Shown piece by piece: positions 9,627-21,448 of a DNA stretch of 64,000 nt. The first letter of the stretch is position 1; every line of letters starts with the position of its first letter. Below the pieces are notes generated by a model that ran no database searches, was not told the origin of the DNA, and saw only the letters and a program-made list of their open reading frames with translations. Both the position numbers and the translations under genes were made by a program. Source of the stretch: Persicaria tinctoria (taxonomy: Eukaryota; Streptophyta; Magnoliopsida; Caryophyllales; Polygonaceae); the NCBI GenBank assembly GCA_037127255.1, contig JBANSL010000004.1, positions 37,784,467 to 37,848,466 of the forward strand, written 5' to 3'.

Positions 9627-11215
9627 GGACCATGATACATTTACACTAGGTGTAAAATTTAAATTTTACACTACAAATACTAACATGACATGTGGTGAAA
9701 AAGTGATGTAAAAAGTAACCAAGCCTACAAGTCTAGCTCTTTCTTCTTTTCTTGCTCATGATAACCTATGTATTTCTCTCATCACCAATTCATGTGGGTT
9801 CTATTAAATACAAGTTTTAATTTATTTAAAAAAAAACTATAATAATATGATTAAATTGAAATTTTTAATTATAAAAACACTCCCTAATAATTTTGTACAC
9901 CACCCACACTTGTATAAACAACTCATTTTATATTGATTTTTTTAATAAAAACTAACATAATTTTATTTACATAAACTCGAAGAGATATTTAGAGTATATT
10001 GATTTGTTAAATATTGTTTTTTTTAAATTTTCTGATAAAAAATTATTATATATTTTTTTGATAAAAAAAATTATTATATTTTTTTCAATTTACTTTTTTA
10101 ATAATATCCTAAAAAAAAAGTATTTATTTAATGTAAGAGATATACAATTATATATACTAGGGGTGGGCATGGGACGGGACGCGACGGGATTGGGGTAATC
10201 CCGTGTCCTGTCCCGCGTATTTTTTACGGGACGAAATTGATTTTATTATTTTTAAATCCCGTCAATCAGTAGCTAATTAAAGATATCTATATGAATTTCT
10301 TTTTATAAATAATTGTTACTGTTTAAAAAAATAACAACCCATATTAATTTCATTTACAAATTACTGTAATATAATTTAATATATTATTGTCATCAAGCAA
10401 CATTAAAAATATATTTATATTATATTTTTAACACAGTGTTTGACAATACAATATAGTATTTTAATTTTTAATAAAAGTATATTTCTATTAAATTATTGAT
10501 GCTTTGCGGAATTAGTTTTAAAGTCTACGGGTTTGGATGAATCCATTTAACTAAAATAGTAGTGAAACTTAAATTCAAAATAATTATTTTATCTATTAAA
10601 ATTTGATGATTTGCGTGAAATTTGTTATTTGATATTTTTTTTATCCGATGAAATTTGTTGTTTGATTTTTTTTTTATCCGATGAAATTTAATTTGTTGTT
10701 TGACACTTTGATAACGTTAGATTAGGCTACTGTTTCAGCACTATACTGATATACTCAAAAGTCCAGGATTGTAAATTTGTATATAGGTTGTATGATCAAA
10801 ATTATACTAGTATACATGCATTAAGGAGTGGATATAAGATTATTATGAAAATTAATTAATTTATAGCATATATGAGTGTAATACTACCCAGTATACATAT
10901 ATTTAACTATTTTTTTTTATCGATATAATTGAAGGGGGGGGGGGGGTCAAATAAACAAAAAACGTAACAAGTTATAGATTAGTAATTTTTACTAAGTATT
11001 TGTTATAAGATTTACCTAGAAATCAAATTTAAATATGGAGAGTTTTTTTTTAAAAAAAATAAAATAAAAGTCTTCATCATTTGCATTGGAAATGACAAAA
11101 CCAACTCATCAAATGACTAGAATATTTCTTTTCTATTTGTAATGTTAGTGGAAGAACTTGAATTTGATTGGTGGTGTAAAGCTAAGGTTTTACACTTAGT
11201 GTAAGTGTACATTTC
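9627..11215. mobile_element. Non-autonomous Mutator-like element
   Basis: TCCCTATAGTAT occurs directly at 9615-9626 and 11216-11227, fitting the long target duplications of Mutator-like elements. Just inside, the left end (ATGATACATTTACACTAGGTGTAAAA) and the inverted right end (AATGTACACTTACACTAAGTGTAAAA) are similar over about 35-40 bp. The 1.6-kb interior is AT-rich, has a GGGACGGGAC-type patch at about 10165-10245, and shows no transposase. Confidence 0.6.
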
Positions 11216-11294
11216 TCCCTATAGTATACTGTATATATCATCCCTTTGATATTCCCAATAACTAAGTATATTTATGGGGGGAAGGTAAAATATA

Positions 11295-11529
11295 CTCCCT
11301 CCGTTCCATAATACATGTCCTTTTGCTTTTCGACACGCTTTTTAATGAGCGAAAAACACTATAAAATATTATTTTTTTGATTAATTTTTTTATATAATAT
11401 GATACTTATTAGTAATAAGTATCATATTATATAAAAAAATTAATCAAAAAAATAATATTTTATAGAGTTATTCGCTCATTAAAAAGCGCGCCGAAAATGA
11501 AAGGGACATGTATTATGGAACGGAGGGAG
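11295..11529. mobile_element. Stowaway MITE (Tc1/mariner)
   Basis: The termini CTCCCTCCGTTCCATAATACATGTCC and their inverse are near perfect, and the element is flanked by TA on both sides (11293-11294 and 11530-11531). The central part is a perfect long inverted repeat around TACTTATTAGTAATAAGTA, so a transcript would fold into one hairpin. Length is 235 bp. Confidence 0.9.
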
Positions 11530-13774
11530 TAGTAAAATGGAGTGGGGGAGGTGCAGGCGTGCTAGCAGCTGGGGGTGGGGGATGGGAGGGTATAGAGGAG
11601 GAGACCATAGAAAAAGCTGCCGGCGTGCATCACCATCATCAAACCCCCCCACACACACCTACCCCGGTCTCCTCCCATGAAGATTCCAGCAGCTGCAGCA
11701 GCACCACCAACAACATCAGCAGCTAATCCCACATACCTATCTATGTTTGCCTCCCTTTCCCACTCACAATACCCCGAGGTTTGCCTCCCTTTCCCACTCA
11801 CAATACCCCTTCGCCACTCCCTGCTTTTTCCCCCTCTTTTCAATTCCTCCGTAATTTCATAGAGGATTTTATATGTATTTGTATATATATATATAATCTT
11901 ATTAGAAAAAACTTATGATTTTAGAAAGTAAATCTTGTTAAGAAAAAAAAAAGTTAACATTTTAGGGTATTTTTTTATCTACTTTATGAAATTACCCTTG
12001 TAATGATTAGATAATTGTTAATGTAGTTTTTGATAAAGTAAAAAATTAAGTTCTAATTAGGGTATAAGTGTATTTTTTGTTTGTTTCTTAATAAATGTGT
12101 CTATTTCTAAAAAGACAACTTTTAAATAAGAGAGGAAGTAATATCTAATACACATTATGATCAACTTTTGATTGTAATACCTATATTTGCACTCATTATA
12201 TATGTACAAACAATGTGTAACCATCTGGAGCATTAAATTAAGAAGATCAAATGATTGAGATTAAAAGTAACTAGTATTAAGTGATTATTCAAGGTATTTT
12301 TAATCTAAGTTGTGTCATATTCATTTACAAATCAATTACACAATAAGATTGACATACAGCTTTATCTGTGTGTGTGTGTAAATGTGTGCACTGGGTCTTT
12401 GCATGCCTTGTCCGCAATTAATCATGATTGTGAAACATCGGCGGGCTAATAATCGGGGATGGTGTCGTCTTGTTGTCCCACCTAAGTTCAGCTCCATCTC
12501 TGTATACCTAATTTGATTTGAGCAAGCATTACCCAGTTGGTAATACTTAACAGTTTGATCCATCGATCTAGCTAGAGGTTGCAATGCAATTAATTAAAAA
12601 GATTTTAAAAAAAAAAAAGGATCCGGAAAAGTGATCTGATCACTTTCTTCACATGTAACCCATTAACTGTGTGGCATCAATGGATAAGTACTTAAAATGG
12701 AAATAAAATATTGTTGTATGATCATACTTGTTTGATCTTATAGATATATAGCTGTGTGTACAAAGTTGTTAATTGACAACCATAGAAGGGTTGTTGCCTT
12801 GGTACTGCGGGTTGCTTCAATTGCAGCTTTCAGGTTTGGGTTTTGATACTTTGATGCTGTTGTGTTTGTCCTCTATCAATCCCCCCTCCCACCATATAGC
12901 TTAGCTACTGTGTGCTTCCTCATGAATGATCACCCATGAATTTCCCGTTTCTGATGGGTCTCAATCACCATCACATTTTTCATCATTGAATCGGAAGTCC
13001 ACATGCCCTTCACACTTTCAATACAACCCACAAGCTCTGCCCTCTGTCTACTTCAGTCAACATATATGTACTTAGGTTATCAATTACAATTATAGGTTTT
13101 CATATCCTATATAATATAATTATGATATATGATCTTAACTCGTAAATCATTCATACCAGGCTCAACCCAAAAATGAGAAGCATTAACCAATTAGTGATTG
13201 AGGACTCGCAATGTGAATCGATAAGAGACTCTTTTTTTAGTCTACTCGATACGAATTGGATTACACAAGTTTGGGTTTGGGCTGGGAAAAAATGGATGCT
13301 ACAAGATAACGACATTGAGTAAAAAAGATAAACCTAAACCACTTTAATTAGTAGGGGCGTAGGGCCATGCATCCTAAATCCTAATCCTATGTAAAATATT
13401 TAAATATATGCAAGAAAGCAACAAGGAGGTGCATAAGCATAAACTACTCTATAAAGAAGACAATGATGCTTCGTAAGTAGGATATTAGGGGTAATTAATA
13501 AACAATGGAAAACCATGAACTAGTGCTGTACTACCAACTTCAGAAACGTAGAGCCACACAATCTACTTTGACTACCAACTACTCAACAATCAACTAAGCC
13601 TTTGATGAAAGTAAAGCCATTTACAATTACATGGTTAATAAAGATATACACATGGAGTATTAAATATTCATTGTGGGTTTGTTATCAATTAAGTATCAAC
13701 CGATCCTATTGCAACTTGTACGGATGATGACAATAACACAAAGATTTGCTTCTGTTGCAATGCCAAGGTAAAAG
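11530..13774. other. Intergenic region with a short tandem duplication
   Basis: A C-rich stretch at 11530-11870 includes a directly repeated 32-bp unit (GTTTGCCTCCCTTTCCCACT..., 11744-11775 and 11777-11808). The less AT-rich part at 12780-13080 has no recognisable ORF. No gene could be supported anywhere here. Confidence 0.4.
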
Positions 13775-13981
13775 TATCGGAAATGATGAACATAAAAGAG
13801 CTTGAGGAAGAAGCTGGGCTGTTAGCTGTTTCTCATTGAATTTATCAATTACTAGCTCGGTTTACAAGTGATGACAAGTATTTATAATGGCTCATCAAAT
13901 GACAAGCTTACAAGAGTAAAAAATACGGATGCTCCTACTGTGACTCAAACTTGTGACAAGTTGCAATGTGTAACGCCATCA
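13775..13981 (-). repeat. 3' LTR of an old copia element
   Basis: It matches the LTR at 38554-38835 over most of its length (shared blocks include GTTTACAA.TGATGACAA.TATTTATAATGG and GCTCCTACTGTGACTCAAA), with deletions. The adjoining DNA at 13982-14015 is C-rich on the plus strand and therefore purine-rich on the minus strand, as expected for a polypurine tract before a minus-strand 3' LTR. Confidence 0.7.
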
Positions 13982-14059
13982 CCGCCTCACACCCCTCCCC
14001 CGCCCTCTCCCCAAGTTGAAGATGGTGAATATAGTTTCAACTTGGAGAGAAGATCCTAA

Positions 14060-14736
14060 TAGGGAGGTCCAAACAAAGTCTTTGTGAGGATGTCGAGTAC
14101 CTGGTCATGAGTATGAAGGACAAGCGAATGAGGCCTTCGTGGAGCTTATGGCAAACAAAATGGCAGTCCAAATCAATATGTTTTGTTCATTCGTGAAACA
14201 CGGGATTGCAGGCAATGTATAACTCCTTGATTGTCACTCTTGGCACTAATGGGCAAGATATCAGTGATACCAAGCTCGGAGAAAAGACACAAAAGATGGG
14301 CGAGCTCAGCAGTAATATGACATCAGGAACGATATTCGGCTTCAGCAGAGGAAAGAGAAATGATTGTCTGGTTTTTAAATTTCCAGGAAATTGGGCTATC
14401 ACTAAAGATAATGAAGAAACCAGTAACAGATCAACGGGTGTGAGAACATGTGGCACAGTCAGAATCACAAAAACCTTGAAGCTTGAGATCAAAGGTTGAA
14501 TTCATAAACAAACCCACATTAGGATGACCTTTGAGGTACCGAAGTGTATGTAATGTAGCTTTGAAATAATCAGTTGTAGGCTTCGACATAAACTGACTAA
14601 GATATTTAACAAAGAAAGCCAAATCTGGGCGTGTATTAGAGAGGAATTAACCAACTAGTTTATGATAGACAGAGGCATCAAGTGATGTCATCCTCAAGCG
14701 AAAGAAGAAGGCTCCACCTTGGGAGTCGTTGAAGAA
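14060..14736 (-). pseudogene. Copia RT/RNase H fragment
   Basis: On the minus strand the reading includes an ASVYHKLVG-like block, NTRPDLAFFVKYLSQFM, KATLHTLRYLKGHPNVGLF and LQGFCDSDCATCSHTR. These are the end of the copia reverse transcriptase and the start of RNase H. Stops and frameshifts interrupt it. It belongs to the old element whose other LTR is at 38554-38835 and is cut off at about 14736 by a later insertion. Confidence 0.8.
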
Positions 14737-14768
14737 ACGACGTTAATTATTTTATTATTTATATTTCT

Positions 14769-14836
<68 letters not shown>

Positions 14837-15580
14837 TATTTTTAGTAACTTCTATGTTAGTTGGAGTCTAATTATAGAATTGCTTATTTTTAGTATTTCT
14901 TAGTTAGGTCAAATAAGATGGTTAGGAGATTCTATCCTTTAGGCTTTCTTAATTATCATATTTTATTATTTTCTATATTAGGATTTTAGATTAAGTTTTA
15001 TCTTCTAGGTTTACTTTATCTTTAGGATTAAAATTCTATCTTTAAGAAACCAAAACTCTATCTTGCATGGTAGAATTGGTTCTTAGGTTTTCTATTTAAA
15101 CATTGTAGTTCTATTGAATTAAATCAGATTGAATATAGAATTGAAGAAACCCTTTATGGATTAAGGGTTCTTCGATTAATCAATCCACCTGCGTTCCGTT
15201 CGTATGCTTTTGATTCGGTCGTTCAATAAATAGAATCAAATTACCTTGCAATTTGTTACGTGATCTCTCCATTGACATCTTTAAGTGAGGGAGCCATTAA
15301 TTGCCGTCACCTGGTAGCTTGCATCATCCACGTCATCGTCAATTGGAGTTGGTTCATTCCACAAGCTATTGATCGACTCGTACCGAAGAATTAATTCATT
15401 ATCAAGGCTAATTAGTTAATCCAAGTGCAAGCCCAAGCCTTTCAACGTGTGCGTATTTTTTGGTGGAATTAATACGAGATCGAATTGGGCGGTTACGAGT
15501 TCAACTTTGAAGAAACGTAAGAGATATTGCAAGACCGGGACCTACAACACGACCTGGTGGATCTACGGAATCACCACGTA
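14737..15580 (+). mobile_element. 5' LTR-like leader of a plus-strand LTR element
   Basis: The region starts where the copia RNase H reading stops. It contains a long AT microsatellite (14772-14833), a polyadenylation-rich part and a leader. Directly after it, at about 15585, is TTGGTATTCAGAGAC, a near match to the initiator-Met primer-binding site, followed by the glutamine-rich ORF. The matching 3' LTR was not found, so the LTR identity is inferred. Confidence 0.45.
14772..14833. repeat. (AT)n microsatellite
   Basis: About 31 uninterrupted AT units. Confidence 0.95.
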
Positions 15581-15646
15581 TCAATTGGTATTCAGAGACG
15601 GGTTATGCTACGCTCTTTGTTTCTTTGATGATACTGATGTTTTGAT

Positions 15647-16717
15647 TTGATGGCTTGGGAAATCTGGGGAGGCGATTGGGATGATGATCCCGATCCATGG
15701 GCTACACAACAACGACGCCGACGAGAGCTCCAGAGAAGGGCTTTGCAACAACAACAACTCCTTGAGCGTCAACTTCAAGCCGCAATTGAGGAGGAGAAAC
15801 GACAACAACAACGTCGCCTCCGTCAGATTTGGCTTCTCCAACAACAAGAAATTGAAGAGGCACTTCAACGGCAAGCAGAAATCGAAAAGGAGAGGCGTCA
15901 ACAACAACTTCAAGCCGAACTTAACTCCGAGATACAAGCACATTTTGCCGTCATGGAGGCACAACGTCAAGCCGAATGAGATGCCTTTAATGCCAAATTG
16001 ATGGACGAATTCAAGAAGAACTTCTCGGATGCTTTTCGTCAAGCATTGGAGTTACACTTTTCCACTACTCCAGCGTTTAAAGTTGCCTCAACCAACGACG
16101 AGGTAATTGAGCCTAAGGAGTCTCCTGTTGAAATCGTTTCCACGAATTCAGCACAGTGCGCCGATTTTGTTTCGCCGATTCCCGTTGACTCCGACCTCGG
16201 AATTGAGTCAACTCAGCCTTGTTACGAAGCTGACTCGACGAGCTTTCCAACGGTGGGTCACACGCTGTCAGAATCCTCCGGGAAGACCTCCGAATCTGTA
16301 CTTACAGTCGACTGCAGTGTTGTGCAGGAGGTGGAGCATGTTGATTCCGTTGACGAGGATGAGGTACTTGATGACGTGTCTCAAGAGTTAGCGATTGTAC
16401 CTCTTGGGCATGTTCATGAAGTTCCAGTTGCTGAGATTTGTGTGTTCATTGATCCTATTCTTATTGAAGATCAAGTCCGTTCAACGATCACGCATGAAGG
16501 TGTTGTTTTTGGGGTTCCTATACCTCGAATTCTCCTGGCACCTATTCCACCCATTTCTCCATCATCTTCTTTGAAGGATGCTGCTCCTTCCACGCTGATC
16601 ATCGTCGACTCGATTCGGGGACGAATCGAAGATAAGAGGGGGAGAATGATGCGGGTCAAGATGGCCTTCTGTGGGTCAAACAACGATCTCAGATCCTGTA
16701 TATATATCAATGGGTGA
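15647..16717 (+). pseudogene. Gln-rich coiled-coil retrotransposon ORF with one stop
   Basis: Starting at MAWEIWGGDWDDDPDPW, the first 110 codons are rich in Q, R and E with a heptad-like pattern, predicting a coiled coil. A TGA at 15977-15979 interrupts, and the same frame continues for about 240 codons as an acidic Ser/Val/Glu-rich protein. The last codons before 16717 belong to the copia LTR inserted at 16697. Across the insertion the same frame continues at 32974 for about 23 codons. No zinc knuckle, protease or polymerase motif is visible. It is probably an accessory or gag-like ORF of a non-autonomous LTR element; the function is unknown. Confidence 0.6.
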
Positions 16718-16771
16718 AAACCCTGAGGGTACAATGGTAAATGTACATGTATAAATAATATAATGCTAACA
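16697..16771 (-). repeat. 3' LTR of the split copia element (75 bp)
   Basis: It shares the TGTATATATATCAATGGGTGAAAA to GCTAACA block with the 5' LTR. The last 50 bp of the 5' LTR (32844-32893) have no counterpart here, yet the outer end sits exactly at the GATCC duplication. Confidence 0.7.
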
Positions 16772-16788
16772 TCCTCCCTTAGCCGCAG

Positions 16789-18597
16789 CTAGAGGTGAGC
16801 GAATAGCAAGACTGGAACGAAAAGAAGTAAAAAGAGGAGTAGGTAAGCCTTTTGTGAAAATGTCCGCATACTGATGTGCGGAGGGACATGAAGAACTCGG
16901 ACCTGGCCTAGGGCGACCTTCTCTCTGACGAAATGAATATCAATTTCGATATGCTTCGTCCGTTGGTGTTGAACTGGGTTCGACGACAGGTAAACAGCGG
17001 AGACATTGTCGCAGTAGACCAGTGTAGCCGATCGAAGGGGAACCCGAAGTTCGCAAAGAAGGTTGCGAAGCCAGCAGGTCTCAGCGACGGCGTTGGCATC
17101 ACCACGATACTCAGCCTCGGCACTCGAGCGGGAGATGGTGGCCTGACGCTTGGAGGACCACGAGACCAGATTGTCGCCCAGGTACACTGCGAAACCAGAT
17201 GTAGAGCGTCGAGTTTCAGGACAACCCGCCCAATCAGCGTCAGAATAGGCGGTGAGGGAGTCAAACCTGCTGCGAGAGAGATGTAAACCCATGTCAGAGG
17301 TGCCCTTGATGTACCTGATTATCCTCTTGAGCGCCTGAAGATGGTGCTCGCGGGGATCATGCATGTATAAGCATATCTGCTGTACGGCGAAGGCAATGTC
17401 CGGTCTGGTGAATGTCAAATACTGGAGAGCACCGCCCAGACTGCGATAGGCTGTAGGATCCTCAACCTTAGGACTGGAGGCAGCGTCGAGCTTGGACTTG
17501 CAATCGACAGGGGTGGTGGCGGGTTTGCAAGACGTCATGCCGACTTTGTCGACGATCTCAAGAGCGTACTTCTGTTGATGAAGGAATAGGGTAGTAGGAG
17601 TGCGTGACACAGAGACCCCAAGGAAGTAGCTCAGGGAACCGAGATCAGTCATGGAGAACTCTGATCGCAGCAGGGCCATCAGCCTTGACAGGAGCGATGT
17701 AGAGGAAGCGGTGAGCAAGATGTCATCGACGTACAGGAGAAGATAGGCAGTGTCAGACCCTGAGTGGAACACAAAAAGGGATTGATCAGACTGACTGCCC
17801 TGAAATCCAATGCCAGTGAGGTACGTGGCGAACCGCTGATACCAGGCGCGAGGCGCCTGTTTCAACCCATAGAGAGACTTTCGGAGAAGGCAGACGTGAG
17901 ATGAGCGGGTACGATCATAGAAGTCTGGCGGCTGATGCATATACATAGTCTCCTGAAGGTTGCCGTGAAGGAAGGCATTCTTGACGTCAAGCTGATGGAT
18001 AGGCCAATCCTTAGTAAGGGCGATGCTCAGAACTGTGCGGATGGTAACCGGTTTGACGACCGGGCTGAAAGTCTCATCACAGTCAACCTCAACCTCCTGT
18101 GACTTGCCGTTGACCACTAGCCGAGCCTTGTGTTGCTCTAGAGTTTCGTTTGACCTGTACTTATGCTTGAACAACCACATGCAGTTAATGATATTAGTGT
18201 CCCGAGGCCTTGGAACGAGGTCCCACGTGCCATTTTTAATAAGAGCACTAAACTCATTCATCATGGCGGCTTGCCAGTTCGGGTCTTGTAAGGCCTTGTG
18301 GGGTGATTTGGGGAGAGGAGATATGTCGGGAGACGGAGTGAGAAGGTTGTATTTGGGGTTAGGTTTGAAGATGCTGGACTGCGACTGGGTCTTCATGGAA
18401 TGGGCGGGGGGGTGCAAGCGGAGGTTGGTGGTTAAGAGGGGTTGCCTACTGAGGGGGAAAGAGGGGGGCGGGGGGGTGCGGCGGGGGAGCGGTGGGCGCT
18501 GCCAGGGGGGGTGTACCCGCCGCAGGGGGTGCTGCGGGATGGGTGGGGGGGGGGGGGGGGTACGGCGGCCGCTGCCGGGGGGGTGTACCCGTCGCAT
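16789..18597 (-). pseudogene. Copia reverse transcriptase and RNase H
   Basis: A long open frame holds a full copia RT. Visible blocks are WQAAMMNEFSALIKNGTWDLV, the GARLVVNGKSQ-type block, QLDVKNAFLHGNL, the catalytic LLLYVDDILLT, and DLGSLSYFLGV. RNase H follows with YSDADWAGCPETRRSTSGF, SSAEAEYR and TKHIEIDIHFVREKV. The first ~80 codons are a proline-rich linker disturbed by G/C homopolymers. The C-terminus shifts frame after HISMRTFSQK, so the usual end is lost. The RT core itself looks intact. Confidence 0.9.
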
Positions 18598-19991
18598 ATG
18601 TTGCGGCGCCCGCCGCCAATCGATTTGGGTGGGGGTTGGTTCCGGATGATGCTTGTTGAAATAGGTGGCGTAGGAGGGGTGGGAATTTGTCGGAATTGGG
18701 TGGTGTGGGTGGGTTGGGGACAGCAGGGGTGGGTGGTGTGGCGAAGGGGAAGATCTGTTCGTCGAAAATCACATGGCGCGAAGTGACAACCCAATTTGTA
18801 TCCAAGCGAAGACAACGGTAGCCTCGATGGTGTGGGGAGATGCCCAAGAAGACACATTTAGTGGATCGTGGGGATAGCTTGTGAGGGGCGGTGGCACTCA
18901 TGTTGGGAAAACAGAGACATCCAAACACTCTAATGTGATCGTAAGAGGGGTAGCGCTTGTAGAGTGCCAAGGTTGGGATGGAGTTGCCAATGGCTTTGGA
19001 TGGAAGTATATTGTGGAGATAGGTGGCCATGTGAAGCGCCTCAACCCAAAAGGGGAGAGGAAGAGAGGCGTGATGTAGGAGGGTTCTAGTTTTGTCATTG
19101 AGGGTACGGAGAATACGTTCCGCTTTGCCATTTTGTGGAGAGGTTTCGGGGCATGAGAAGCGGAGTGATATCCCATTTTGTTGACAAAAGGAGCGAACAA
19201 AATTGTTGTCAAACTCTCCTCCCATGTCGCACTGAATAGCCTTGATGGGCAAAGTGAATTGAGTGCGGACAAATGCGTGAAAATTAACAATGTGACTTTG
19301 TGTTTCCGATTTGCGACGTAGGGGAAAAACCCAAACAAAATTGGTGAAATCATCAAGGACAACCAAATAGTATCGAAAACCACTAGCACTTGAAATAGGA
19401 GATGTCCACAAATGACAATGCAAAAGATCAAAAGGTGCAAATGTACTGGAATGAGAAATGCTAAAAGGGAGACGCTTGCTCTTAGCGATTTCACAGGAAA
19501 TGCAAACGCCAGAGGCTTTATTACAAGAAATTAAATGACTAGTGCGGAGACATTGGAGCAGGTGGTTGCCGGGATGGCCAAGACGAGCGTGCCACAAGTC
19601 AGAACGATGGGCGACGAAGGCGGTGAGGGTGGTGGGAGACTGTGGGCGAGCTTTGGTGATGGGGCAGAGGTCGCCAGAACTATTGCAGCGCATGATTGGG
19701 GTCCCCGTATGAAGATCTTTCACAAGAACAACCAAACGGGTCAAATTGGACAGCCACATGATTATCGACGGTAAATTGACGAACAGAAATGAGGTTTTTA
19801 ACAAGGTCAGGGGCAAGCAGGACTTTGTTGAGGCGTAGGGGTGGGGCATTGAGAAGGGTTGTGTGACCCGAACCGACAATTTTAAGAGAATCGCCGTTTC
19901 CGACATAAACAGACGGTAAAATGCTCGAATTAAAAACAGTTTGTAGGTTACCTAGTGCGTTCGTCATGTGAGAGGAGGCCCCGGTATCCAT
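18446..19991 (-). pseudogene. Copia protease-integrase with frameshifts
   Basis: Protease begins with MDTGASSHMTN (19991 downward). Integrase follows in another frame: the HHCC region DLWHARLGHPG...CISCEIAKSKRLPF, then the core with LVVLDDFTNFVWVF, QCDMGGEFDN, QNGKAERILRTLN and FGCLCFPNM. The position of the first catalytic Asp (normally in a motif like HSDLWTSP) reads HCHLWTSP, so a key residue is His. A frameshift lies between protease and integrase. Upstream it is separated from gag by the Athila insertion at 20147. Confidence 0.88.
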
Positions 19992-20146
19992 GTAGCAGTT
20001 GTCGTCCGGCTGCTAAAGTCCCATGGTGGAGAAAGCGGCGGAGAGGTTGGTGTGCGCTGGAGGCTGCTGTGAAGCGTACATCGCCGGGGATGGGGCCTGC
20101 TGCTGTGGCGGACGTTGCGGGAAGACCAAGCCTGGCGGGGGGTATC

Positions 20147-21385
20147 TGATAGAGCATATTTAGTGTTGCATAATAGATTACATTTAGCATTATTTAGGTG
20201 TGAATATTGCATTTGTTTAGTTGAATTTGCATTATCACTTGTTGAGTTATAAGAGGCGGAATCTACATGAGTTTATTGTTTATTTCAGGTAAAATAGATT
20301 GGAGGTGAAATGATATTGAAAAGAGCGGAAACGAGTTACAGAAGGACTTAGGAGCTGCTGGAGACAAAGGGGAGGGAGCTCGGAAGAATCGCAGGCCGCC
20401 CCGCGACATTGCTGGCCGCCCCGCGGCTCGAAGGAAGAAACGAGGAACTTCGCTGATCGCCGGCCGCCCCGCGGCCTGGCCTGGCCGCCCCGCGGCCCGT
20501 GCAGTAGCTGATCGTCAATTCCGGATTTTACTTAGGTTATTTTGGGCCGAATTTCTCTAGACTATTTAAGGCTTTTCTAGTTATTTCGTTCAGGCACCTT
20601 ATGCACTTTACACCATTGTTGAGAGCGCCGTTGAGCATGAGCAACTAAACTCTCAAGGTTTCGCCTACAGTTTGGATCTTTGATTGTTGAATTGTGAGTT
20701 TCTTAATCTAGTTCTTATTCCTATTGCAATGTTTTGACTTCCTTGTGCTTAATTGCTTGAATGTGTTTTATTCTCTCTGGCCTGGCCGACTAGTTAGAGT
20801 AGATTCATTCAATTGCGAGGGTTTTGTAGATTCCTCGTAGCGAACCTTAACCCAAGTGGCAATCATATCCCTTTAGGACTCGTAGGACTAATTGGATGTG
20901 TAGGAAGTTGAATACATGTTGAATATCGACTCGTAGCTTGATATTATATGTACCTTGGTTAATTCATAATCTTAATGCTATCTCTAGGTTGAATCTTAAC
21001 CGTGTTAGGGTTATTTAGAGATAAGGGTTGCTAGGACTCGTAGGACTAGTAATTTACCTAAGATCTGGACAAGGACATTGATAGGAAAAGACAAGAACTA
21101 GAGGCTGAAACAAGGATCGAATTCATCAATCGAAGTGATAAATTGTAGGTGAACCTATTTCTCTCCATTGAATTCTACAACCAATTTTCTTTGTTTGTTT
21201 GCCTCCGCTTTGATAAAAGGCGGACCATTTTCACACTAAAAACTCCCCCTTTTCTCTATTAGCAATTATAATTAGAATTGAATTTAATAGATTTCCCTGT
21301 GGATCGATCTGTTGCTTGCACGCTATACTAGTTAGTAAGTTTGAGTATTCTTTGGCAAGAACAACGACAGGTTTTCCTCTTGTCA
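20147..21385 (+). repeat. 5' LTR of the Athila-type element
   Basis: It runs from TGATAGAGCATATTTAG to TTCCTCTTGTCA. It contains four GC-rich modules at 20395, 20415, 20463 and 20484, a TATA-like ACTATTTAAGG at 20561-20571, and two copies of GACTCGTAGGACTA. Confidence 0.97.
20561..20571 (+). promoter_or_regulatory. Putative LTR TATA box
   Basis: ACTATTTAAGG is the best core-promoter candidate in the LTR, downstream of the GC-rich modules. The same word is at 30883-30893 in the 3' LTR. Position and sequence are the only evidence. Confidence 0.4.
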
Positions 21386-21389
21386 AATT

Positions 21390-21406
21390 TGGCGCCGTTG
21401 CCGGGA
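21390..21406 (+). other. Primer-binding site (tRNA-Asp)
   Basis: TGGCGCCGTTGCCGGGA is complementary to the 3' end of plant tRNA-Asp and starts five bases after the LTR end (ATTT spacer). This primer choice is typical of the Athila lineage. Confidence 0.9.
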
Positions 21407-21448
21407 GATTCTGATTGAATTCTTGTGTTGTTTTAATTTCTAATTTTT

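Noticed and set aside
11611..11632. AAAAAGCTGCCGGCGTGCAT resembles mature miR167
   Set aside because: About a third of the positions differ, and no complementary star arm forms a proper precursor hairpin nearby.
16670..16771. Longer version of the copia 3' LTR starting at TGTGGGTCAAAC
   Set aside because: The extra bases continue the open frame of the outer element and do not align with the 5' LTR, while GATCC at 16692 matches the other side exactly.
18446..18857. Proline-rich ORFs around the G/C homopolymers at 18.4-18.8 kb
   Set aside because: They are the copia linker between integrase and RT read in shifted frames.
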